DNA from: Chaetorhynchus papuensis
Lineage: Eukaryota; Chordata; Aves; Passeriformes; Rhipiduridae
Direction of reading: 5' to 3'
Assembly (NCBI GenBank): GCA_013396525.1
Contig: VWYX01000846.1
Span: 186,001 to 250,000, forward strand
DNA length: 64,000 bases
The position numbers and the translations under genes were made by a program. Below the pieces are notes generated by a model. That model saw only the letters and a program-made list of their open reading frames with translations, ran no database searches and was not told where the DNA came from. This document shows, piece after piece, positions 26,601 through 35,560 of the stretch. Each line of letters opens with the position of its first letter. The stretch's first letter is position 1.

Positions 26601-26694
26601 GCCAGGTGTTGTCACAGTGACAACCAGTGCCAGTGGCTCCAAAACCACGGTGATCTCCGCTGTGGGCACCATTGTGAAAAAGGCCAAGCAGTGA
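1559..26694 (+). CDS. SAP30BP: SAP30-binding protein (HCNGP), 3' nine coding exons, partial gene
   Basis: Nine exons (1559-1606, 14439-14481, 20467-20555, 22962-23053, 23514-23574, 24082-24133, 24535-24593, 25772-25856, 26513-26694) join in frame to 236 residues plus stop. The protein matches human SAP30BP (308 residues, from memory) nearly residue for residue: an acidic stretch starting EDDDSETEKPEA, then SFSERVRNMSP, the HCNGP domain (roughly in-window residues 50-128, with SIYEKLIQFC and MFDPHGWSEDSYYEAL), a charged helix KAQKIEMDKLEKAKKER, a Thr/Ser-rich linker, and the conserved tail ending KKAKQ. Known of the family: a nuclear protein that binds the SAP30 subunit of the Sin3-HDAC corepressor, and more recently linked with RBM17 in splicing of short introns. 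All introns are GT..AG. The N-terminal exons are missing only because of the window edge. Identification is essentially certain. Confidence 0.97.
1607..14438 (+). other. SAP30BP: SAP30BP long intron, 12.8 kb
   Basis: AT-richer non-coding sequence with short homopolymer runs and no ORF that looks conserved. I recognise no transposon, tRNA or snoRNA in it. Several open frames of 150-190 codons occur on the minus strand (8597-9136, 13462-13932, 13643-14206) but show no family motif. A short alternating purine-pyrimidine palindrome lies near 9862-9880. Confidence 0.7.
14439..14481 (+). CDS. SAP30BP: SAP30BP coding exon
   Basis: 43 nt, phase 0 in, 1 nt carried out. Encodes EFSEVEKRDPQELV plus the first base of an Ala codon. 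Acceptor ttgcag after a good pyrimidine tract, donor gtaagt (perfect consensus). The KRDPQELV match to human SAP30BP fixes the exon. Confidence 0.95.
14482..20466 (+). other. SAP30BP: SAP30BP intron, 6.0 kb
   Basis: Non-coding on the + strand. Contains one notable minus-strand open segment (20114-20377) described separately. I recognise no repeat family. Confidence 0.7.
20114..20377 (-). other. Antisense open segment with splice-acceptor-like start, unrecognised
   Basis: Read on the minus strand, 87 codons are open and end in TAG at 20114-20116. The open segment is preceded by a pyrimidine-rich tract and a CAG (plus positions 378-380 of the 20 kb block), like a terminal-exon acceptor. The peptide begins HYFLIGNQGTKVMRML and has ordinary protein-like composition rich in Lys and Leu. 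I do not recognise a family. It could be a relic of an inserted gene or a chance open frame; no start codon context, promoter or second exon is evident. Confidence 0.25.
20467..20555 (+). CDS. SAP30BP: SAP30BP coding exon
   Basis: 89 nt, completes the Ala codon and ends in phase 0. Encodes SFSERVRNMSPDEIKI, then the proline-rich PPEPPGRCSNQLQ, nearly identical to human. Acceptor ctccag. The donor gttggt is weak at +3 and is followed 16 nt later by a T30 tract. Confidence 0.96.
20572..20601 (+). repeat. Poly(T) tract, 30 nt
   Basis: An uninterrupted run of 30 T residues starting 17 nt inside the intron after a weak donor. U-rich sequence in this position can recruit TIA1-type splicing enhancers, but it may equally be an unstable homopolymer or the reverse complement of a retroposed poly(A) tail. 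Confidence 0.85.
20602..22961 (+). other. SAP30BP: SAP30BP intron, no recognised feature
   Basis: Non-coding, 2.4 kb with the poly(T) tract. Contains an A16 run near 22230. Ends in the acceptor tttag at 22,961. Confidence 0.7.
22962..23053 (+). CDS. SAP30BP: SAP30BP coding exon
   Basis: 92 nt, phase 0 in, 2 nt carried out. Encodes DKIQKLYERKVKEGMDMNY and then IIQRKKEFRNP, a basic helical segment before the HCNGP core. Acceptor ctttag, donor gtgagc. Confidence 0.97.
23514..23574 (+). CDS. SAP30BP: SAP30BP coding exon (HCNGP domain, first part)
   Basis: 61 nt, completes a Ser codon, ends in phase 0. Encodes SIYEKLIQFCSIDELGTNYP plus Lys, the signature of the HCNGP family. Acceptor ttgcag, donor gtgagg. 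Confidence 0.97.
24082..24133 (+). CDS. SAP30BP: SAP30BP coding exon (HCNGP domain, second part)
   Basis: 52 nt, phase 0 in, 1 nt out. Encodes DMFDPHGWSEDSYYEAL, the other conserved HCNGP block. Long T-rich acceptor tract ending in cag, donor gtaatt. Confidence 0.97.
24535..24593 (+). CDS. SAP30BP: SAP30BP coding exon (charged helix)
   Basis: 59 nt, completes an Ala codon, ends in phase 0. Encodes AKAQKIEMDKLEKAKKERTK, a highly charged predicted helix. Acceptor ctcag, donor gtactc. Confidence 0.96.
24594..25771 (+). other. SAP30BP: SAP30BP intron, no recognised feature
   Basis: 1.2 kb intron. A 200-codon open frame on the minus strand (25035-25637) has no recognisable motif and I treat it as chance. 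Confidence 0.7.
25772..25856 (+). CDS. SAP30BP: SAP30BP coding exon (Thr/Ser-rich linker)
   Basis: 85 nt, phase 0 in, 1 nt out. Encodes IEFVTGTKKGTTT followed by a low-complexity Ser/Thr run. The human protein has a comparable Thr-rich run of slightly different composition, as expected for a fast-evolving linker. Confidence 0.94.
26513..26694 (+). CDS. SAP30BP: SAP30BP terminal coding exon with stop
   Basis: 182 nt. Encodes DAQKRKSKWDSAIPVTTIAQ and the Thr-rich conserved tail ending GTIVKKAKQ, then TGA at 26692-26694. Acceptor ttcacag. The C-terminus is nearly identical to human. Confidence 0.97.
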
Positions 26695-27065
26695 CTGCTG
26701 TGCTGGGCCTGGAGTTTTGGACTTGTTTGTCACTGAAGCCATTGTCCTTGGAAGGGAGGGTGGCTTTCTCCTTTGGTAAACGATGACAAGATTCTTTGAA
26801 GCAGCCCACAGTTCCCCTTTGGAAGGCTGGGGGCAGGAGCAGGATGCCAGCTGTGTGCCCGCAGGAATGGACCTCTGCCCACCATGCCTCTGCCTTTGCT
26901 TGCTGGGGGAAGAAGCAAGAAGCTGCCTGTGTTGTGCTTGGAGGAAGGTGGTATCTGGAGTCAGCTTGTAAAAGTTTGCTTAGCAATTACTGCATTGGGG
27001 TCTTACCTACTTGCAACTTTGGTTTAGGGGGAAAAAAGAAAATAAATTAAAAGGGCAAGCAGTGA
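26695..27065 (+). other. SAP30BP: SAP30BP 3' untranslated region (proximal form)
   Basis: Follows the stop and runs to shortly past the AATAAA at 27041-27046. A longer form could use the AATAAA at 28084-28089, but the proximal signal is the simplest reading. Confidence 0.6.
27041..27046 (+). terminator. SAP30BP: Poly(A) signal AATAAA, SAP30BP
   Basis: AATAAA 347 nt after the stop codon, followed by A-rich and then GT-rich sequence (tgtcagtgtt, ctgtgtgttc) that could serve as the downstream element. Confidence 0.65.
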
Positions 27066-28276
27066 AGGACTGTCAGTGTTACCCCTGTGTGTTCCAGGTG
27101 GTGCTCCAGGGCTGCCTGCAGCCTGTGTAGGTGCCTCCCTCCAGAGCCAGCTCAGTTCTGAGGGAGTTGAGGCAGAGACAACCACTCAGTGTCCACGTCC
27201 AGATGTGTAGCAGAGACTTGAAGCAAACTACGTCAGTGAGTGTAGGCTCACTCTTTGTTCTAGCACTGACACCTGTCCCCTGTGCTCTCTGTGTAGATCT
27301 TAGTGACCACGTGTGAAACTGTAGAACTCTTGAGGAAACTGTGCTGGAACATCCTGTTGCCATCTCACAGGGATGGAGGTTTCTATGCAGAACCCTCAAG
27401 CTGTAGAGGTTTGATTTGTGAACTCGCTTGCAAAGACCTGTGCAGAAAACACTTCTATTGCCATGGAATGAGGTTGGACAGCAGATAAGCAGAGGAGAGT
27501 GTCTGATCCTATTTGTGATGTTGTCCATCTTTGTTTTAGCTCGTGATGTTCTGTGAATGCACACATGGCAGTTACTGCTTGCTCCACTGTTGTGAAAAAG
27601 TATTTTCAGTTGAAAATTTTGTTGTATAAAAATTGAAAAGTCTTTAAAAAAAACAAACCCTGGTGTCATTGATGTGTCTGCATTTCTTTAAAGTTAAATT
27701 TCTACCCAGAGCCTCTTTCTCCTAGTGTATAAGCAGTGATAGGAGAGATGGTTGCCAGATCAGCAAAAGTGTAAGTTTCTGAGAATTCAGTGGAGTTGCT
27801 TTTTTTTTCCTCCCCTCAGTTTTTTATGTAGTTTCTGTCACTGCTGATCAAGACTTTGCAATTATGGAGACTTAAGGTAGAAATAACAAGTCGATATCCT
27901 GCTTGTTGATATCCTGTTTTTAAACAATTTTAAAACATGTTAAACACTTTGTCGTGGCAGTCATTTAAGCTTTTTTAAAAAAGCGTCTGTGTATCCAGGA
28001 ATGCTCATGGGAGAGAAACCAGAGTACTGATGTGACTGTAGCATTGGAACTTGGGGAGATGGTGGAACTGCTGTTTTCAAAGCAATAAAATATTGAAAGG
28101 CATGAAAATAGTAAGATGGAAACATCTCTGTTAATTTACTTTGCATTGGGCAAGCTGGTAAAGGTGCCTTAACTCTGTCCCCATCCTATGGAATAACAGC
28201 TCTGCCCCGTCTGATGCTGTCACTGGTGGTCAGCACAAACTGGGAGAGCCTGATGAGACCACATTAATTAACCAAT

Positions 28277-28425
28277 TGTGGTGGTTTGACGCTGGTTAGA
28301 TGCCAAGCACCACGGAAAAATACCGGTTAATCCCCTGACAGGGCAACTGCTGGCGTTATTGGGGTTGAATCCCCCTACAGAAGCTACTGAACGTTGTTTA
28401 AATGTATCTTATTCATATCACACAT
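28277..28425 (+). mobile_element. LTR-like fragment, songbird endogenous retrovirus type
   Basis: Begins TGTGGTGGTTTGACGCTGG and continues with a diverged AGATGCCAAGCACC, which resembles the 5' end of a common passerine ERV LTR as I remember it. No internal retroviral genes lie nearby, so this would be a truncated or solo LTR. The right boundary is a guess (a CA near 28,424). Family assignment is from memory and not checked. Confidence 0.4.
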
Positions 28426-30229
28426 CCTGGCACCCCACCCCTTCCCCCTTCCCCCTTCCATGTGCCTCTTGCTCTGCAGCACCCACAGTCATTCCAAACC
28501 TCTGGATTTCTTTGTGGACTTCAGATCTGAGAAGTGGCGGTTCAGCTCCTGCTTTGCTCTGGCAGGCAGGGAGTGACACTGAGTGACACTGTTCAGCATC
28601 TGGAGCGATGGGGAAATGCTGATCACAGGGGCTGCATGAGGGATGAGGAGAAATCTCCCTGAGCTCTGCTGAGCAGAGTTGCCATGAGGCCCCTGCAGCA
28701 GCAGTTTCCAGACTCCTGCAGTAACAGCTTCTGCAAGAGACCTGCAGGACTGTTCTGTGCTCCGGCAGTTCCCTCCTGAGCTCCCAGGAGTTGGTGTTTG
28801 CTGTCTGCAGTGGAGAAAGCAGCTTGCAACAGGCATGATTTGGGTTTGGGGGTTTTTTTCTCTCTCCAAAAAGCTGGAGTGAGGATGCCAACCCCTGTAT
28901 AACAAACTTGCAGCCAGTAACTCACTGGCTCTTGTTTGTCTTGCATGTTGGATTGGAGGTAATAGATGGATACACAGGCTGCAAACTGCAGTTCTGAGGG
29001 AAAAGCCTTTTTCCCAGCTCTGAGAACGGGATTGGACAGGTTGGTGACTTGCACTGGGCTGTGGTGCATCAGCGCCCCAGGGAAGCTGGAGGGAACATCA
29101 GGCACACAACGATGATGTCCTGAGGGAAAAGGACCCTTCCTGGCCTGGGAACCATGGCCTGAAGCCCTCAGGAGGTTGGACTGGTTTGCTTTGGAGCTCT
29201 GGCTGTGTGAGCCCTGCTGAGGGTGCCAGTGCCTGTCTGCTAAACAGCCCTCAAGAACTGCAGCTGTGCCCCAGCTGCACGGAGGCAAATTCAGAGCTGA
29301 AACAGAGAAAAAGTTCCTTGTGCTGCCACGACAGTGATGCTCAGGCTGCACTTGTGGCTCTAAAAGCTGTGGATATTCATTCTTACCTGTCCTTCCAAAG
29401 GGATGCTAACCATACCCAGGAGAGTAAAACCAGTCCCATTTTCATCATTCCATAGTCCAAGAATTACAGTCTCTGCCCCTTGAACACCATGGGGCTTCTC
29501 TCTGCTTATCTCCTTCCTAAGCAGGGGTGTCCTGTAGCTCGAGGAGCTTTGTCTCAGCTGAAACTCCACGTTCAAGTCTGTGTCTCTGCCTCAGCAGAGG
29601 CAGGAGAGCTGCAGTAATGAAGTCATCCTTGGCAAAGTTGGTTCTGCTCTCCCTCTCCCTTCTGAAGTCTTCTCCCACCTCCATGCCCCGAGGTGTTGAT
29701 TTTCTCTCCTATTTGCTTGTTGTGCTTTAGAGATCTGCCCTCCTTTGATGCTGGTGTGGGAAGGGATTTTGGGTGTTCAGGCCTCGCTTTTATTTTCTGT
29801 CTCACTGGGTGCTGCCGGGCTGAGGGAGCAGGTGGGGAGGGCAGCCCTTGCCAGCCCCACCTCAAACCGTGGAATGGGAGCACCTGAAGCTATGTTTTAG
29901 TTGGATTGTGCTGCACTGTCTGGTTTAGGGGAGTTATGCACTGAGATGAATAAAAAATGAAAGAAAGAGTCTTCCTTGCCAAGGCTCTGGGCCATGCCAA
30001 GGCTTTGCTGATGACAGCTCCAGCAGTGAGGGAGGTGATGGCTGCAGCCAACACCTGCACAAGCTCCTTTCCAGCTCTTCTCCATTGCAGGGGAGAAGTT
30101 GTAGCTCCTGTGAAGCCCCTCAAACAGGTGGGCTTTGTAATGTGCCCAGAGAGTCCTCAAAGGGTATGAGCTGCACGTTCCTGGGGAATGGTGCGAGCCC
30201 AGGAAAGCCCGGAGTTGGTACCTGCAGGG

Positions 30230-30370
30230 AATCACAGGATGGGTGAGGCTGGAAGGGACCACAGTGGCCCAACCTCCCTGCTCGAGCAGGGTCTTCCTGG
30301 AGCACTTGGCACAGGGTTGTGTCCAGAGAGCTCTGGAATATCTCCAGAGAGGGAGTGAGAAATGGAGATC
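30230..30370 (-). mobile_element. CR1 LINE 3' fragment
   Basis: Plus-strand text runs aatcacaggatgggtgaggc, tggaagggacca, a 'ctcgagcagggtc' block and 'tggaatatctccagag', the well-known order of CR1 3' ends read in reverse complement. The element is 5'-truncated like most avian CR1 copies. Confidence 0.75.
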
Positions 30371-31878
30371 TTCTCAGCAGGGCTCCCCTAGACTGTCTAA
30401 TGTTAAATGTTTAAATAAATAAATTGCTGTGGAGGCTCAAGACCCCCTGAAGTGGCAGCGAGGTTCCACCAAAGTCTCCGCTTCCCTTTGTGGGGAGCTC
30501 TTCCCCAGCACATTCCTGCAGGGCTTTTACAGAGCAGTTTTCCACCTCTGAGCCTTCCCTGGGCTGCTGTTCCTCTGACTGTTTATATTCCACTTCCTTC
30601 CTTTTGTTCTAAGCGAGAACCATGGACACCAATGACTTCCAATAGTTGGTCTTTGTTTATTTGAAGCCTGTCTTTGGCTGGGGCCGGGCTCGTGCTCTCT
30701 GCTGCCAGTAAACAGCAGAGCTCTGGGATTTCACAAGGAAAGTTTTGCCCTTTCCTACAGAAGACGTCGGTGTGTGCTCAGCCTCTGGCAGCTGGGGGAG
30801 GTGCTGGTGTATCCCTGGAAGGCCCTGCTGTCCCTGGATGGGTGTTAGGATTGTCCCCGGCTGAATTTTTATCCTGGATCCTTTACTAATGTTTTCCTCT
30901 GGTGTTGTTTCTCTGTCCCACTTCCCCCTTGCTGCCGCTCTGTCCCTGAGGCAAATGTTCATCAGGGATGTTCAGCAAAGAGATTTTCCTTTGGGAACAT
31001 GTTCATGACAAGGAACATCCACTGGAAAACAGGGGGCACGTGTAGTTAATGCTGCCTTGGGGGAAAGGCTGAGGGAGTGAATATGGCAGGATTTCATCTG
31101 GCACTTTTAATTGCACAGGGAATTATATTAAGCATCATTTAGTGCAATAAATTATGTGCACGTTAACATACATTAATAATACATTATTACACACTCCTTT
31201 TATTTAAGCCACATAGCAGGATATTGTCACTACAGTGTACAGTGCAGTGGTGGGAATAAGTGTTTATTTTTCTTTTAGCAATGTGTGTTGTTACAGAATT
31301 TAAAAAGGGGGTGAATGTGCTCCAGCAACAGCAGGATTTTGGCTGTAACTGCTCAATAAAGACCTAGAAAAAGCCCCAAAGCTGTCTCCAGGCACGCTGT
31401 GGTGGCAGGACAGAAAGAAGAAAGGCTCTTTTGCTAGCTGGCGTGGCATTAAAAACAGAAGAAAATAATTAACCTTGAAATCACCTGTAATTATCAGTAA
31501 TTGGTACTCAGACTGATAGTCTCAGCAGAGAGAGCAATAATTTTGTGTGAGCTATAAAATTACCTGTCTTCCCTGCTAGGGCAAAAATCTCTAGGCCACG
31601 TTGGCCACAGCAGAAAATCACTGATTTATAAATGAGAGGTTCACCACAAATGTGGCTGTGAGCTGTGGTGGAGCCATCTGCACTGAAATCTGCTGACCCT
31701 GCCTCTGAAGTCCCTGTTCTCTGTTCTTAAAAACGGCAAATTCGTGTGGCAAAAGCCTGATCCAGCAGGCAGGGACAGCAAGGTATGAAACCAAGGCAAG
31801 AACTCGAGTTCACCAGGTGTTCTTCCCTGGTGGAAGTAATTTGGAGAAGTTGCCTGAAAGACAACTCATAAAACAACT

Positions 31879-31896
31879 TTTTTTTTTTTTTTTTAA
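31879..31896 (+). repeat. Poly(T) tract
   Basis: A run of about 18 T residues in intergenic DNA. No flanking element was recognised. Confidence 0.6.
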
Positions 31897-33839
31897 GATG
31901 AGATGAAGTTAAAACCTTTTTACATTCTTATGAGTATTTACATAGATTTTCTAATTCCTCTCTGCTTTTTTGCCCTAAAAATTTGGTAGTGGAGTTGCCT
32001 TTATAATGGAAAAGTGCCTTTATCAGCCCTGCAAATGTAAAAGCAGCCCAGTTACAGCTCTGGGAAAATTCATGTTCTGTGGGCTTGGAGATCTCTTAGG
32101 TGCTGGGGGACGTGTTTCAAAGAAAGGTGCAAAATTTGTATCTTGATCTCTTCTGGCAGCACCCAGAGGGTGCAACTGGGCTTCTCATCACAGCTGGAAA
32201 CGCTGCAGGGAGCTGGTCCCTCCTTGCTGCTCCAGGCTGCGGGGATGAAGGGGAGGCAGGTGGTGTCAGGAAGCCCTGGGGCTGTCAGGGTCTGCAGTGA
32301 GACCAGAGATCCTTTACAGGAGCCAACATAAACATCTCCATCTCAGGTGGAGAAAGGAGGACATCCAGAAAGTCAGGACACCGAGTACTGTGGTGGAAGG
32401 TGGGTGCTCACAAGCTTTTCTGGTTGGCTTCAGGATTCCTGTCAGGGATCCACCCCTAAAATAACTGGGTTTTTTACTACTATGCTTCTTGCTTGCAGCC
32501 TAAATTGGCTTTTTCAGTTGCAGTGGCAGCATTGCTTACCTCGAAGAGGAAAATTGCAGCAGTGGGAGGTGGGGTGGGGCTCATGGGAGCTGGGCCCTGC
32601 TGGTGGACAGGGCCAGGTGAGGTGACCGGACCCATCTGTGAGCACCAGCACAAACTCCCCTCCCCTCTGGGGAACTGAAGTCCAGTTTTAATTCATCTGC
32701 AGTGTTCAACATCTGCTGCAGCTGTGACCCCTGAGGCAGAGCAGGACCCTCTGCCTTCAGCCCCTCCATGGGAACGATCTGCATTTCACCAGCAGCTCCA
32801 GCATCAGCACCTGGCACCCACAGCCTGGTGCTGCTCTGCCTTTATTTTGTCTCAGGTCCTTGCTCTCGTGTTGCAGTCGCTGTCTTGATGTGTTTTTAAA
32901 AAAACAACAGCAAACTCCTTCATTTTCAGAACTTTTGTTTAAATCTAGGAAATCACATCTCCAAAAGGGCTGGGGCTGCCAAGTCATGTGTTGGGAAACT
33001 CGGAAATGCCAGATTTAAACTGCCCGGGCCATCTTCCCCTGCACCCCTGCCTGTTTCCCACTTGCTGTAGTTTTTAATGGCACAAGCACATCCTCCTTTA
33101 TCCCGGGGCTAAGGCAGTTTTGCATATATTCATTTGAGCTTCTTAATTTCTTGTAATTTCCTGCTCCTCACATTTCAGTCAATTCTGGTGAGCAGCAGCC
33201 TCTGTAATGCCACATTGGTAACGAGGAGGGCAAAATTGCCCCGCTCGTAATTTTAATCTCCAAGTCAGGCAGGAAATGTGCCATTTTTTCATCTGGCTGT
33301 TGCTATTGTTTGTGTTGAAGCTCAAGGGATTCGGTTTTCCTTGTGAGGATCTATCAGGGAGCTGAAATGCAGCCTTTGCCATTGCTTCTGCTCCAGGACG
33401 TGTGTGCTCCACTCTGTGGAAAGTGTGAGTGGTTCTGAGCCATGACAAACCCCAGAATCTAAAGAAAAAGGGGGTTGTGGACAGAAAAACAACTTCACCT
33501 GAACTCCAAACCTTCCTCTGCTGTTCCTTGGACTGGGGAAGGGGCTTTGGATCCAGCTCAGCAGAAGGACTGGAATCAGTTGTGGGATTGCTGCTCCTTG
33601 CAGCCTTGGACCATGGTGGGATGCAGGTACGGATGGGTCTCATTCATGATGCTGCAAGGGCTTGCACTGGCTCTTGAGGCAGATTTACTGCAGGTGAGGA
33701 GTGGTCTGCCGTGCCCATGCCCTGCATAAAGCAGGATGCAGATCCATCCTCTCTGCAAGCAAAGCACCGAGGCTGGGCTCAGCATCTGCGGGTTGTCGGG
33801 GCAGGAATTTACCTGATATTTCAGCAAGGAGTTACCTGG

Positions 33840-35560
33840 GCACTGAGGGTGTCACCTCCCCGTCGTGCCAGGGGGAAATTCGGAGGAGAAACCCCTGGCA
33901 CGGGATGTCGGGGAGCTCCCTCAGCTCTGCCCTGAGCGGGCCGGCGGAGCGGAGCAGCCCCTCCACGCCTTCCCGGCGCCCGCTCGGCCCTTTTCCTGTG
34001 GGATGGTGCTCGTGTGGAGGGAGGGTCCAGAGGGCTGTGCCTGCCCGGCCAGGTGTGCGAGGGAGCAACGAGTGCCAGCCCTGCGTCACGGGCACCCCCT
34101 CCTCCCTCCCGGCTGGGATAAAACTTCTCCTCACCTGGGATCCAATCTCATTTATCGCAGCTCCCACTTTTCCTCCCTGCCAGCCCCCTCGGGAGGGCGA
34201 GGCGGCAGCGAGGGGAGTGAGAACAAAGTGGATATTTGACTGGAGGGTGCAGGAATCCGCAGGGAGTTATGTGGGATCGCGGGCTGGCTGCACTCCCCGC
34301 CGGACCGGGAGTTGACGTTTAACCGGAAAGAGAAAAGGGACACAAAATAGAGAGGAGGGAGGAATTAAAAAAAAAAAAAAAAAGGGAAAAAAAGCCCAAA
34401 GCTGGAAATCAAGTTGCAGCAGCGGAGCAGCACGTTCCCCCTCTGCCTTCGGAAGAATTTCTTGGCTTGGTGTGTGGGTGCGTGTTATTCGGGCTGCGGC
34501 GGAGGATTTGGACTCCGAGTCAGACTCAACGCTAATGAGGTTTGTGGAATTAATTCATCTGTGCTCGGCAGTGTCCAGCTCGCTTGTACTTTGCTGCGTT
34601 GATGAAGCGGGCAGTGAATTAATGCACGGGCAGGTGGGCAGGACACGGAGCGCCGGGCTCAGCCCCTGCCCGCCGGTTCCCTCTGTTTTTCCCCTGGTTT
34701 TTGGCTGTCGGACACTGTCCCCTGCCTCTGGGCTGGCTGGGAAAGGCAACGCTCGTGGCCGGGCAGGGCTCTGGGGGCTGCACGGGTCGGGGTTTGCCTC
34801 CGCAGGTATTTGGGTGGGGGTCAGGGAACGGTGGCGGGGGTGCCGTGGGTGGGACGGCAGAGCAGAGCCCTTTGGGGACAGTTTGGTGGAGGTTTCGGGG
34901 GTTTTCCTGTCCCTCAGCCCAGTTCCAGGGGGAAAGGCTGTTGTTCCTCGGAGCTGGCACCCAGGGAAAGCTTTCACGGGTGAAAGTGTGCGAGGTCAGC
35001 GGGGCTGTGGGGGTCTCAGACCCGCGGAGCCCACAGGGGTTGTTTCCAGAGCTGATGGCTGCCCGTGCAAGGGCGGAGCAAGGGAAGGGGGGTTCCCGGA
35101 GGAAATGGGGGGTTCAGGGTGGGCTTGGCTGAACTGCAGGTGTTGGGGTATTTGCAAATTGGTGGATCTGAAATGGACAGGGAGTAGGAAAAGGGACGGG
35201 AGAATTGGTGTGGGGGGGTGACAGGCATGGGTTAGGTGGGGGGAAAGGGGGATGAAGAGCACCCGCGGAGGGGAAGGAGGCAAAAAGTGTCTTGTGGGGC
35301 CAGAGGAGCAGAGAAAGTGGCAGGAAAAGCACATGGAGGGAACGGGAGGGTCCCGGGGCTGCGCGGGCATTTGCGCAGTCCCCAGGCCGGGTCCTGCCCT
35401 TCCTTCTCTGCTCCTTGGGGTTCCCCCCTGCCCGGACCCGGGGGGGGCAGCGGGAGGAGGTGGTGCCACAGCCACCAGCCCTTCACAGCACGGGCGGCGT
35501 TGGCCACAAAGAGCTCCCAGCAGCTCCAGGTGGGTCCCCGGGCTGGGTCCTGCTGTGTTT
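33840..35560 (+). promoter_or_regulatory. ITGB4: CpG-rich island, probable ITGB4 promoter and untranslated exon 1
   Basis: GC content and CpG frequency rise sharply from about 33,840 (runs such as gagcgggccggcggagcgg), in contrast to the AT-richer flanks, and fall again near 35,560. ITGB4 in mammals starts with a non-coding exon, and here the ATG exon has only 10 nt of 5' UTR after an acceptor, so an upstream exon must exist. This island is the only good candidate. Possible donors include CAG|gtgggt near 35,530; the transcription start cannot be fixed by eye. An A18 run near 34,365 interrupts the island. The several long open frames inside are a by-product of high GC. Confidence 0.65.

Larger units (their letters stand above)
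27066..33839. other. Intergenic region SAP30BP-ITGB4
   Basis: No gene recognised. Holds a possible distal SAP30BP poly(A) signal (28084-28089), an LTR-like fragment (from 28277), a CR1 fragment (30230-30370) and a T-run near 31880. Long minus-strand open frames around 28,420-29,350 lack conserved motifs. Confidence 0.65.

Noticed and set aside
28623..29351. 242-codon minus-strand open frame in the intergenic region
   Set aside because: Ser/Gln/Pro-rich with no domain; stop-poor GC-biased DNA explains it.
34365..34382. A18 run as a retroposed poly(A) tail
   Set aside because: No recognisable retroposed sequence to its left and no target-site duplication seen.
34472..35221. 249-codon open frame inside the CpG island
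   Set aside because: Gly/Arg/Trp-rich product typical of G-rich island DNA, open on several frames at once; no Kozak or splice support.
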